Source: Lepidonotus clava (lineage: Eukaryota > Annelida > Polychaeta > Phyllodocida > Polynoidae). From it: 64,000 nucleotides of DNA. Positions 44,013 to 55,565 of this stretch are shown piece after piece (position 1 is the first letter of the stretch; each line of letters opens with the position of its first letter). Where the stretch lies: assembly GCA_936440205.1 (NCBI GenBank), contig OW387136.1, positions 52,164,232 to 52,228,231 on the forward strand, read 5' to 3'. Both the position numbers and the translations under genes were made by a program. The notes under the pieces were generated by a model, which did not search any database, was not told where the DNA came from, and saw only the letters and a list, made by a program, of their open reading frames with translations.

Positions 44013-44837
44013 ATTGATAAAAGAATAATAGTATTTTAAGATTTATAATTGAAATACAACGAATTCCAATAATCCAGTCTTGTCGTTCTTTTTGCAATAT
44101 TTGTTTAGCCAGGTCCCTAGTTCCATGTGTAGAACCTAACACCTCATTACACTCAGGCATTTCCTGCCAAACAGCCGGAAGCACCAGTCCCGCGACCGGC
44201 TGTTGTGTTTAGTACCCTGTCTATGGGACCCTGCACATTAAAGAACACCTGCTTTTGTAGAAGTCTTCTGGTATGGTCTCTACCTTCCCATAGATTCGAT
44301 CATGACATCAAAGACAGAACTGTCAAACCATGTTCTCGCAGTAACATGACCAAAGATGTTGATACGGCATTAAAAAAACAACCAACCAGGCCCAGGTATA
44401 CACCACTATGCCTCTGCTCTCTAACAACCACATCTGATCATCATTAGTGCAGCCCCACCTTCCCCACAGCAGTGCAAGCCAAGACAGTGCCAGCGCTTCT
44501 CTAAAGCCTTTTTTTCTGATTTACTGCCCACAAACTAGCCAGCGGCAGTCGCTGATTCTGGTTCCTTCCGCGATTCCACAGTAGCTTGCCGGTCTACCTG
44601 GCCCCTGGCATTTTGAAGGAGTTTTTTTGGTCATTAAACCTTTGGGCTTATTACAATAGTTTGTTTCTGAAGCCTGCTTTAACCTTGTCCGTACCACCGA
44701 CTCGAGGGAAGGCCGCGCGCCAAGGCTCCTCATTATGACTTCAGATCTTAGACCATCCCACTGGTAGGACTCTTGACCCCTTAATTCGACAAGGCAACAT
44801 TGGCATTTTCAAAATTTAATTTTTAAAAATGAACCAT
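44013..44837. other. Non-coding stretch
   Basis: Several short open frames, none with recognisable content. No repeat structure seen. Confidence 0.35.
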
Positions 44838-45043
44838 CAGTGTATCCCAAAAAGTTTCTGAAACAGCGGACAAATGTATAGAAGGATTCAGCAAAATAAA
44901 TATAACAAAATATGTCATTTTAAAAGGCCAAAGTATGACAAGTACGTCGGACATAATGTCTGACATTCAAGGGTAAAACATCGGACATAAATGGAAAATT
45001 GTTGGACATGTTGGACATGTCGGGTAATATTTGGGATACACTG
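44838..45043. mobile_element. hAT-type MITE related to 12806-13052
   Basis: Ends CAGTGTATCCCAAAAA and ATTTGGGATACACTG. AACCAT flanks both sides. Inside are GGACATAATGTCTGACAT words like those of the LSD1-intron copy. Confidence 0.82.
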
Positions 45044-46689
45044 AACCATGGTATAATTTTTAAAGATATGATTACAAGGGACATCAGCACCTCTTAGATC
45101 CAACATATGACGTTAGAAATGATAAGTGACAAGTGATAAGTGACAATGACATGCCCTCTTGGAGCTGTTTCTTGCTGACCAGCTATGACGCATCTCAGGC
45201 GTTGAATTTAAGAAATGGCCATGTCGCCATGTCGAATTTACTGGTCTAGGACCTCACTGGTACGCCTACTGTCCCTCTGAGGGTCAAGCAGTAAGCTCGC
45301 AGGCTGAAGGTGCTGCAGAGTTGTTATTGTTGTGGCTTTGACAGACATCTCTGTTATGTTTGGTCATATTTGTCAGGAGGCCTTCATTCCACTTTACCAA
45401 TAGCAGATTAACGTGGTTATGACGAACCTATTTGGCAAAAATCTGAATAGGTATACTCATATATGTAGTAAAGAATTTTCTTTGTAAAGTTTTCTAAATT
45501 TCTCATCTAATGTATTTCAATGAGTGTTTCTTCTTGGTTAAACTAAAAATTTTATGTGCCATTGAATTCATCGTTTGATTGTTATTTTTTTCTTTTTGTG
45601 TTCATGTGTTTTCTTTCTTCTTTTTTTTACATTTAACCAAAATAACCATAGGATATTTTCCCTTTTAGAAAACTATATCCGTATTCTCCCAACATTATAG
45701 AATTCTGTATCTAGATGTAATTTCAAATTCAGGAAAAAATTACTCAGATTTTGTCAAAAAGACTCTACATGTAACTATGGAGACATACTGGAACTTTCTT
45801 CCCACTTAGGCCTTGTAGATCATTCTCATCTACCACATAGCCCGAACTAATACAGGCCTAATCACCTCCCCCAATCAGCCTAATAAGGCGCGTCTCCTAT
45901 GCGGTACCAGCAATAGCCACTAATGCACCCGAGTCCTGGATGTACATCTGAACAGCACCCATGACATTTAGACACTCCGTCAGTTATCAAAGCGGCACGC
46001 AAAGAATTGACCTTTCGCTCGCTTGATGAAATTAGACTGCGCAGTATTAATAGTGGTGCTTCATCTCTGATCTTGGCGTTTATGCAAATGCAGACCTTTG
46101 CATATTTGTGTGTCGGCCCCAAGAAATGCAGGCATATTAGTGCGGAGGTGGAAAAGTCCAGGGACATAATTTGTCTCCTCTCAATTTTATTTTTCTTGAT
46201 TGGCTTAACTGCATTTGTATCTGCTGGGTTTCTAGAAATAAAGTTGCAGCTAGATTGGTACACTTGCTATGGTACTGTTATTTCTCTGGATCACTATTTA
46301 GTTGGTGCATAGACACCAGGTAGTCTAGTTGTAGTTAAAAAGTAATACAGAATATTTTTGAAGGAACAGTCAGCACATGTGAAATGTAGGAGACAGCTTC
46401 AAAGAAAAGTGTTAGGAGTCAGTCGCCTAATAAATACTAGTAAGTGTCTGAACAAAAAATAAATAAAATGAAGAATCGAAACCGACCTGGAGTTATGCAG
46501 GCAATAAACACTGCGGCACCAGACAGTAAGTGATCCAGGATGTTGTACACTTGTATTGGTCCCCGGAGACCTGTTATACGAGCACTTCCACTCAGACTTG
46601 CCCGGTCGTTCTCGCGGTCTCTTGAAGCAAGGTTACTTAAGGCTATCTCAAGGCTGACGCTCTCCGGGGATGCAGAGCACTTTAGCACT
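45044..46689. other. Non-coding stretch
   Basis: I see no exon, RNA gene or definable element. The frames at 45880-46312 and 46437-46688 match nothing I know. Confidence 0.35.
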
Positions 46690-48600
46690 CTCTAGGAACT
46701 TTTGGGTTGCATAACAATGTCTGTGAGTGTGTGGTAATTTGGTGGGCTGCTTAGGATTGTCTAGAAATGTTTGAAGCTATCAGCAAATATTTGTAGTAAT
46801 GGGCTACATGAAAATGCTCTGTGATGTCTGGAAATGCTAGAGGCTGTTTAGGGAAGCTTAGGGCTTTCTGGGGCTGCTAGGACTATCTAGGGACGTTCAG
46901 GCATTGTGTTTGGAGATACTCTGGAATGTTGGGAGATGGTTAGAGGCATCTGGGGATGGTCAAAGCTGTCTTGCGATGTTCGGAGCTGTCTTAGGATGCT
47001 ACCTTAGCTGGGGACGCTCAGGGCCATCCAGGGGATAGTCAAGGCTGTCTGGGGGATAGTCCGGCCTGTCAGGGGATACCCCAGAGCTGCCTGGGGATGC
47101 TTGGAACGATCTGGGGATGCTGGGGGCCGTCTTGGGATGTCTGGGGATGGTCAAGGCTGTCTGGGTGGTAGTCCGGCCTGTCTGGGGATGTTTGGAGCCA
47201 TCTGGGGATGTTCGGGGCCATCTGGGGATGGTTGAAATTTGGAGATGCTGGAGGCCATCTGGAGATGCTGGGGGCCATCTGGGGATGGTTGGGGCCATCT
47301 GGGGATGGTTGGGGCCATCTGGGGGATAGTCAAGGCTGTCTGGGGATACCTCAGAGCTACCTCGGGATGCTTGGAACCAACTGGGGATGATGGGGGCCGT
47401 CTGGGGATGGTGGGGGCCGTCTGGGGATGGTGGGGGCTGTCTGGGAATGGTGGGGGCTGTCTGGGGATGGTCTAGGTCGTCTGGGGATGGTCTAGGTCAT
47501 CTGGGGATGCTGGGGGCCATCTACAGATACTTGGGGCCGTCTGGGGGATGGTTGGGGCTGTCTGGGGATAGTTGGGGTCATCTGGGAGATGGTCTGGGTT
47601 GTCTGGGGATGGTGGGGGCCGTCTGGGGATGGTTGGGGCTGTCTGGGGATGGTTGGGGCCGTCTGGGGATGGTTGGGGCCATTCGGGGGATAGTTGGGGT
47701 CATCTGGGGATGGTTTGGCTGTCGGGGGATGGTTTGGCTGTCTGGGGATGGTTGGGGCTGTCTGTGGATGGTGGGGTCCGTCTGGGGATGGTGGGGGTTG
47801 TCTGGGGATGGTCGGGGCCGTCTGGGGATGGTGGGGGCCGTCTGGGGATGGTTGGGGCTGTCTGGGGATGGTTGGGGCCGTCTGGGGATGGTTGGGGCTG
47901 TCTGGGGGGTGGTTGGGGCTGTCTGGGGATGGTGGGGGCCGTCTGGGGATGGTTGGGGCCATCTGGGGATGGTGGGGGCTGTCTGGGGATGGTTGAGGCT
48001 GTCTGGGGATGGTGGGGGCCGTCTGTGGATGGTTGGGGCCGTCTGGGGCCGTCTGGGGATGGTTGAGGCTGTCTGGGGATGGTGGGGGCTGTCTGGTGAT
48101 GGTGGGGGCTGTTTGGGGATGGTGGGGGCCGTCTGGGGATGGTGGGGGCTGTCTGGGGATGGTCGGGGCCGTCTGGGGATGGTGGGGGCTGTTTGGGGAT
48201 GGTGGGGGCCATCTGGGGATGGTGGGGGCTGTCTGGGGATGGTGGGGGCCGTCTGGGGATGGTGGGGGCTGTCTGGGGATGGTGGGGGCCGTCTGGGGAT
48301 GGTGGGGGCTGTCTGGGGATGGTGGGGGCCGTCTGGGGATGGTCAGGTCCGTCTGGGAATGGTTGGGGCTGCCTGAGGGATGGTCGAGACCGTCTGGGGA
48401 TGGTGGGGGCTGTCTGGGGATGGTGGGGGCCGTCTGGGGATGGTCGGGGCCGTCTGGGGATGGTCAGGTCCGTCTGGGGATGGTGTGGGCCGTCTACAGA
48501 TACTTGGGGCCATCTGGGGGATGCTCGAGGCCTCTGGGGATGCTCGGGGCTGTCTCGAGATGATCTGGGTTCCGGAGAAGCTCAGGGTTGTCGGCAAATT
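46690..48600. repeat. G-rich minisatellite, 20-base unit
   Basis: The unit is GGTGGGGGCTGTCTGGGGAT. About 75 clear units lie between 47000 and 48580, with an alternating GGCCGTC/GGCTGTC 40-base order near 48120-48340. Both edges decay gradually, the left over about 300 bases. The long reading frames across it follow from a unit with few stops and are not genes. Confidence 0.95.
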
Positions 48601-49303
48601 TTCTGATTCTCTCAGTGCAATACATATAAATATTGTCTCCCAGTGTGTGAAAGACGACAAAATTAGACATTTAGAATGACACACTTATTGCGAAGACCGC
48701 GACAATACATGCATCTAACTCTTAGCTCCAACCTGCACTATTGGAACTGCTCTCTATGTCACCCCTCTTAGCTGCCTCAGCACATAATGTACATCAGAAA
48801 GTAGGACCCTTTCCCCGTAGACGTGGGAGGATATGTTGAGGCAAAACACGTTTTAACAACAAACCAGAAAAGAGTGACCCTTGTGGCCCAGTTCCACACT
48901 TCTCTCAGCCTGGTGCTACGGTTATCCACAGTTTATAACTAAGCCGACCCCATGATATTTAACCCTGTCGAAAATCCAGCGATGCGATGGTTTTAACTTA
49001 AATTTTAACGCTGTTGGAACAACCTCTTATAGGTCTAATGCAGCTCACATTGTTTTCGGTCAAGAATAAATTTACACTAAGCAAACCTTTCTCTGAAATA
49101 TTTAGAATTCAAGGCCTAGCGAGTTGGAGGAATATCTAAAGTGCAGTTCTTCAATAAAGTGCTACTTGTCCTGAAAAAAGAGTGATAAAGGTTAGCTAAG
49201 AATAGCTGGAGGGTGTGTAAGACCAAGCGTTATAGTGGTTGTGTTAGATGGAGATATTCACACAGATAGCACTGGGTGGGATAGTTAAGGATTGACTCCA
49301 TTA

Positions 49304-49620
49304 CAGTGGTGGACATAAGTTTTAAAATCCAGGAGCCAGTCGGGCCCCTAGCGTTACAAATCTAGGGGCCCTCAAATGGAAGTCTAACAAAACACAAGGC
49401 TTATTTCTCTACTTCTATTTTAGTAAGTAAGTAAGATTATGAATTGAAAATCATGAAATCACCCAGTTGACATGTCTTTTATTCTAGAATTTATAGAAAT
49501 CTGTGGTTGTTATCCGTGATTTTCTAGGGGCCAGTCAGACCCCCAGACCAGAAAATCTAGGGGCCCAACATGTCTCGTAAAGGCCTCGGGCCACCGGGCC
49601 CCTGGTTATGTCCACCCCTG
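49304..49620. mobile_element. MITE with CAGTGGTGGACATAA ends
   Basis: CAGTGGTGGACATAA at 49304-49318 and TTATGTCCACCCCTG at 49606-49620 are inverted with one mismatch. TCTAGGGGCC words occur inside in direct and inverted form. Confidence 0.82.
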
Positions 49621-51862
49621 CCTCCAACCATGTTTTAGGAACATTTGACCCTACATGCGTTTAAGTACAATGTGTGAAAGATTTTCAATCATGGTACATG
49701 TGTCCGTCCCAGTGCACGTACGTGGTTGTGGTTACATCGGCAGACCGCATTACTGTTTTAGGGGCCTATTAGTCGACCACAAGCCTTTTTGTCTGTTAGT
49801 CTGGGAATTTACATTGGATTACTGCTTCAGGGTAATATGTACCCCCGGGTAATACGCGGGGTCAGAGGGCGATATGTTACCCTCATTTTACCCCGTATGA
49901 ACCCACCCATGTCCTCCCCCCACATGGTCCCAACTCTCCAAGCTCATATCTCACCCATATACAATCAGCCTGCTCTCATTTATGAACATGCACGTTATTC
50001 GTGGAGATCTACAAGTCTCTTCATGACTCTGGAAATTGACTAAATGTTTGTGGGCATATTGTTCACTCTATCCATCCTTTTCTTTTTTTTATTGCTATTT
50101 TCCTGACACTTTCCTAGTCTCGGGATTTGACTTACTTCCTCTCCCTCCTTGGGCTCAGGTCAGGGGTCAAATGTCAGGAGGTCAGGGGTCAAAGGTCACC
50201 AGTCTGGTCACCCTGGGGTCAGAGACAATAGAGATGAACGTTGTACGGAGGGCGTGCTAATTGAGGGGTGAGGCCCGCCCAGCTGCCAAACCCTCAACAC
50301 TTAGCACCATTATACTGACTAAAAAACACCAAGTGGACTAATAAAACGACAAAAAGAGTCACAGATAAAACACTGATGGAAAAAAAGAGATGATGGCGAG
50401 GTAGAGAGGATTTAGAAGGAAATAATATCGCGTGCTGAGTGAAATAATGAACTAGCGTGGATGAGTAGAGAAAAAGCAATAAAGAGGTTAATGAAGGAAA
50501 GAAGAAAAAAGGAAATGATTGCATTCATTATTGCAGAAACTTATCATCTACAATCCAATCATGAATATGTAGTGTCATGAGCAGTATAAACATGTTTAGC
50601 GTTGGGTTTTGCCCTGCAAGTCCTTTGGCCCTTAGCATTGCTCTATACCATTGGTTTGGACATACTCGAAGCGCTGTGCAGATCTGGCCAAAAACTGTAC
50701 CTGTACTTGTCTGCTTTACTATCTGTATTGCATCAAATTGGTACTGCTGTGTATTCTTTGACACATTCCGTATCTTCCTCAGCACCTATAGATCTATATT
50801 TAGATATCTAAAAAAAAAAAAAAAATCCCATTCCCATAGTAGCGATTTCCTTTGCTGGTACCTGTCAGTCCACATTGAAGATCCACCTCTACCTGGCAGG
50901 AACCAGCAGTTGACCTCAGGTTGACCTCGGCCCCGTTTACAAGCCCTATCACCTCAGCGCATGCGCACTGACTCACGCCCCACGGACGCTGCTTAGCATA
51001 AAAAAACCCTGCCCCCTGGTGTGAAATATTAATGGGAAGGTGCTAGCGGGGTGAGGGATTCAGAGACGGCCACTCTGGTTTTTGTGTGAGCAATAATACA
51101 GTGAAATGAGCCTTACCCAGGGCATTGAGACCATTCCGCTTCACGGCGCAGGGAGGGAGTAAAAAGTGTGTGGCAAGGTTAACCAAGGTTAGCCCGGTCC
51201 GACCCGCATACCTCAATTAACCCGGCTGTCACTCACCCACCATGGTTACATTTCAAGTAGGGTCACCATGGTTACACCTCTCGTAGGGTCACCATTCAGG
51301 GGCAGATCCAGGAATTAAAAAAAAAAAAGGGAGGGGGGGGGGGCGACTGTTTACAGTAGTAGTAGTAGTAGTGCTTTTATTGACAACAAAGAGTCATTAC
51401 AAACTGATCGATTTACATATCAAATGGAGTCACCATGGTCACACCTCACGTATGAGGTCACCATGGTTACATTTCAAGTGGGGGTCATCGTCGCTTGTCA
51501 TTGCACAGGTCTTGGACAGAGGTCCAGGAAGGGGCATGATGTCGCAAATGTAGAGGGCAATGTTGCCATGTCTAAATCAAGACAGGGTCGTGTTGTGTTG
51601 CCCTGTTGAATAATTAAGATACAGCAATATTGTATGTTACTTTCTTTTGAAATCTGATGTCACATGTCGCTTATCTGTAAACATGGCTATGTCTCTGTGT
51701 CAAATCTAATGGTTTAGGGCCATAAGAAAGAGAAATTCTAGCTCTAGAAGTTAAGTACGAGGTATGCCCATATACCCTCTCCCAACTTAGGACAAACAAA
51801 ATATTCAGTGTGGCCATACAGGAATGTCTGGGGCTTTTGATTGGGAGTTGATGAGCACAGGA
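49621..51862. other. Non-coding stretch
   Basis: Contains a poly-A at 50811-50825, an AGGGGCAGATCCAGGAATT fragment of the 37380-37530 MITE family at 51298-51316, a (GTA)n run near 51356, and repeated CACCATGGTTACA words at 51239-51475. No exon recognised. Confidence 0.4.
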
Positions 51863-52147
51863 CTGGGGCCGACGGCTCGTAGTAGTCTTAATTACGTCGA
51901 ACGTCCTTAATTAAGTTAGGTAATTAGTGATAATCATAATTACCAGAAACGGCTCGTAACTCCCCCAAGAACACATGAGACAAGCAATTTCATTGGTCTA
52001 ACCTTAATCACATCCAGCTTAATCATGATTAGCGACCAAATATTTAATCTAACTCATGAGGTAAATTAAGTTGATGATTAGGGACAGATAGATAATTATG
52101 ACAGTGTGTCCTAATCAACCTACGGAGTTACGAGCCGTCGGGCCCAG
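51863..52147. mobile_element. MITE with CTGGGGCCGACGGCTCGTA ends
   Basis: The 19-base ends CTGGGGCCGACGGCTCGTA (51863-51881) and TACGAGCCGTCGGGCCCAG (52129-52147) are inverted with one mismatch. The interior is rich in TTAATTA and CTTAATCATGATTA words that pair across the centre. Confidence 0.88.
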
Positions 52148-53440
52148 GATGGGGGTCGGGCGGATGTCGGGAGACTACAGGTTTCGACGTTACACAAATG
52201 TATATAAACAAGTTAATTCTGTTTGTTTACTTTATCGTGGCAGACTTTGCTACACAGTGATTCCAGAAGGTCCTTTCGACCCGGAGGTCGGCAAGAATTA
52301 ATTGGGTTGTAAACAGAGCATTACTTTGTGCTTCCACCAGTCCCTATATATGTGACTCAGAACTCTGTTTTCACTTTACTCTAGTGAATGCTGAACGAAG
52401 ACTAAGTAGCAAAAAATAAATATAAAGAAAAAAAAGAAAAAAAAAAGTTAACAGTATATATGTACGGTAAATGCATTAACCTATTTTACCTGATTGGCCC
52501 TACTGCTAGAAAGATGGGAAAATATGATATATTAATGAGAAAAGAGGAGAAATTAACAAGATTCTCCCGGCTGTCCTTGCCAGTCATTTTAGATATCAGA
52601 AAAGATGGTCTAGCAAAGGGGTATTTTGTGTTTTCTTTTTTTTGGTTGTTGTTCTTTATTTCTAACAATAGCCCGTGCAATATTGTTCGGTTTTCAACTT
52701 TCACCAGTTTTCAAGACAATTTATGTATGCTGGTATGTACATGACATGTGTCTATTTCGATGATTTCAATGTATCATTCAGTCTCCTCAGTCAACAGTAT
52801 AAACATTGATTTTATTAGCCATATACATCAAGTCAATTTTAAGCTATACGGGGATACCGAAAGCAAATGCGTATAAAAGAGCATGAATAAATGATAAAAA
52901 CGAACTTAAACCTTGGATATCTCCGGACCCCCTCCCTGCCAGTCACTTTAAATATTGACTAAAGTGCCAGCAGGGTGATGGTCGCCGTACGGGCCAAGTC
53001 GTGAATAAGTCATCCCACTTCAGACAGACTGCCATGTTTACGTCTATACACCATTTTCACGAGTGTGCGCAGTTAATAGTCCCATAGACGGACGACTTGT
53101 ATACAATGCTTTTTGCCTGGGTCCATTGGGACCCATATCTTAATACATTTGCTTGGGCTGATCGGGCTAGAAAGGCGCCACGCTATTGTAAAGGGGGTGT
53201 AAAACTTTTGCAGACGTGGTCACTTTTTGGGGTATCAACATTGTACGATCATGACCACGTGGCCATGATTTGAATCTGTTGTTATTTGATTCTGAGTGAT
53301 AAATGATGATCTGGTGATACTGTTTTAAGAAAATGTTGCATAATATTTCTCGTAAATGCTTAAGAAACGTAAAGTATAAAAGCTATGACTTGATCACCAA
53401 TATGGCAGCCAGCCCATCTATTCTAAAGAGGCGTGATTTC
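52148..53440. other. Non-coding stretch
   Basis: AT-rich, with an A-rich run at 52412-52446. Nothing recognised. Confidence 0.4.
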
Positions 53441-53444
53441 ATTT

Positions 53445-54290
53445 GCACAACCTCTATACCTAAGTCCTTTTGAGCGGGTGCCAACTAGTTTTAGGCCACT
53501 GTGTCTCTGATGTGTTGGAGAAGCCTGCCCTGGAGGAACCAATGAACCGTGACCAGCCAACACGAACAGGTGCTTCGTGTCAAGATGACCTTCATATTTA
53601 AAGTCAAATCCGGAGTCAAATAAAACTCATTCAATCTTATCATAACCACTGGTGTGCTCGATAATTTTGTGACATATTTAGATACAGGAGGAACATAATA
53701 TTAGCGTTCATAAAAATGGCTTTTCGCATGTCCTTTAAGGAGGTGAGACGTCGCCTGAAGAATGTCTATATCCTTTTGAGTGGGTGCCAACTGGGGTTAG
53801 GCCACTTATAAATGGGTTTTCGCATGTCTTTTGAGGAATAGTGACGTCACTTGCACAACGTCTATACCGTTCTGAGTGGGTGCCAACTATAATAGGTTTA
53901 GGCCATTGTGTCTCTGGGGAGTGGAGGCTGGCCTGCCCTGGAGGAACCGATGATCCGTAACGGGCGAACACGAGCAGGTGCTTTGTGTCAAGATTACCTT
54001 GATATTTTAAATAAACAAAACTCATTCAATTTTTATTCAAAACCACAGGTGGGCTCAATAATTTTGTGACACAAATAGATACAGGAAGAACATAATATTA
54101 GCGTCCATAAAAACGGCTTTTCGCTTGTCCTTTAAAGAGATAAGACGTCATTTGCACAACCTCTATACTCTGATGAGTGTGCCAACTGGGTTTAGGAAAC
54201 TTAAAAAGGTTGTTCGCATGTCTTTTAAGGAATAGTGACGTCATCTGCATAACCTCTATATCCTTTTGACTGGGGTGCCAACTAGGTTTA
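53445..54290. repeat. Tandem array, about 400-base higher-order unit
   Basis: A word close to CCTTTTGAGTGGGTGCCAAC plus GGTTTAGGCCA recurs five times (about 53466, 53772, 53870, 54168 and 54258), alternating with two kinds of spacer. The CTGCCCTGGAGGAACC and GATACAGGA-GAACATAATAT blocks recur about 405 bases apart. Confidence 0.85.
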
Positions 54291-54292
54291 AA

Positions 54293-54618
54293 GCCCTGGC
54301 CACACTTACCAACTGAGCCCAACTCAATGGTCGAGTTGAGTTGAGTTGGGGTCAGTCTGTTAGTGTGGCATGCCTCTGCGACTGGTTTGTCCGAACAGTT
54401 GAGTTGAGTCTTACATCTTGAGAAGAAGAACATTTAAGACTGGATAGTCAGGTCTTAGGGGTGTGTGCAGTAGATATCTATATATAGAATGTAGCCTTGT
54501 TCCTATGACCATCAGGTCATACCCTATGGCATAGTAGAGGCTTAAGCTACGACCAGACAGTCTTAGGGATATGGCGCCTCTCTGAATCACGACAATTGAG
54601 TTGAGTTGAGTTGGTAAG
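54293..54618. mobile_element. MITE cut by the LTR element
   Basis: The left end GCCCTGGCCACACTTACCAA and the right AGTTGGTAAGTG are inverted. GTTGAGTTGAGTTGG words occur inside. The right end stops where the LTR begins, so its last bases should lie beyond the far LTR, outside the window. Confidence 0.68.
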
Positions 54619-55565
54619 TGTGACGTTCTCTGGTAAGTCGGGGTTGCCGATTCTTACGACAGAGGAACGTGGGGGTTGTTCGGGTCTCGGGGCGGACGGG
54701 GAATCCGGGCCAAGAACCGAGATGTGTTTCTAGAGTCGTGCCTCGCGCACGAGGGGGGGCTGAGCGAATCGATCGGCACTCGATGTCGACGGAGGACTGC
54801 GGGGGAGGGAAATTATGGCAGGGGTACGGGTCGGCCGGGGAACGGTCCACCCCTGAGTTCCGGTCCGCGGGGGCGACGGGCCGACGGTCGCCTATTGTTT
54901 GGTAGCGTGGGGCCGAGCACGCCGCGCCCTCGTCCCCGCGGACTTCGCTCCCTCGTTCCGCTCCCCATGTCTTCGTACCATACTACGCCTCGGTTTCCGG
55001 TACTACTTCGGGCCTTCGTGCCCTACTTCGTTCCCTCGTTCCTCGTTCTTCGGGCCTTCGGGCCCCTTACCCTATGTTTCGACTACCTATCTCGGACTTC
55101 GACTGTTTTGTCCTAACTTCGACTTAATTACTCTATTCGGCTCATCTTTAGTGGTTGTTTCAGGAAAGAGGACACGTCTGGACACCAGGAGAACTGTTGA
55201 AGAACTCTGTTTATTCGGGCCTCACCGCCCCTTTATATACTAGAGAGGTCAGCCCTGATTGGCTGCCTTCGGTCACGTGACCTACAATTGACGTCACTTC
55301 CGGTTTATATATTCCGTTTCCGGTTTACATTTCACTTCCGGTTTACATATTTCCGGGTTTCGTTCCATTACGTTTTCGTTATTCGTTCTTTACATATTCG
55401 TTATTCGTTCTTTACATATTCGTTCTTTACATCTATTTCGTTCTTCGTTCTTTACATATTCGTTATTCGTTCTTTACATATTCGTTCTTTACATCTATTT
55501 CCATTATTACCTTATTTCTATTATTTTAACCTCTATGTATTTTGGCTGAATAGCCGTTCATCACA
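54619..55565 (-). repeat. 3' LTR of the Ty3-type element
   Basis: 947 bases with TGTGA...TCACA ends, the TG...CA form usual for LTRs. On its inner side, on the sense strand, GGTGCGGGAGGG lies against it as a polypurine tract. A TATA-like TATATAAAG lies near 55232-55241 on the sense strand. Short tandem runs of TTCCGGTTTACAT (55290-55350) and ATTCGTTCTTTACAT (55375-55500) lie in the upstream part. Confidence 0.8.

Noticed and set aside
45880-46688. Open frames at 45880-46312 and 46437-46688 as missing F37C4.5-like exons
   Set aside because: They show none of the DUF4139 motifs, and the longest ones are on the wrong strand.
47387-48376. 329-residue open frame of W-G-W-S-G-D-G repeats
   Set aside because: It results from a 20-base unit without stops in several frames; frames on both strands are equally long.
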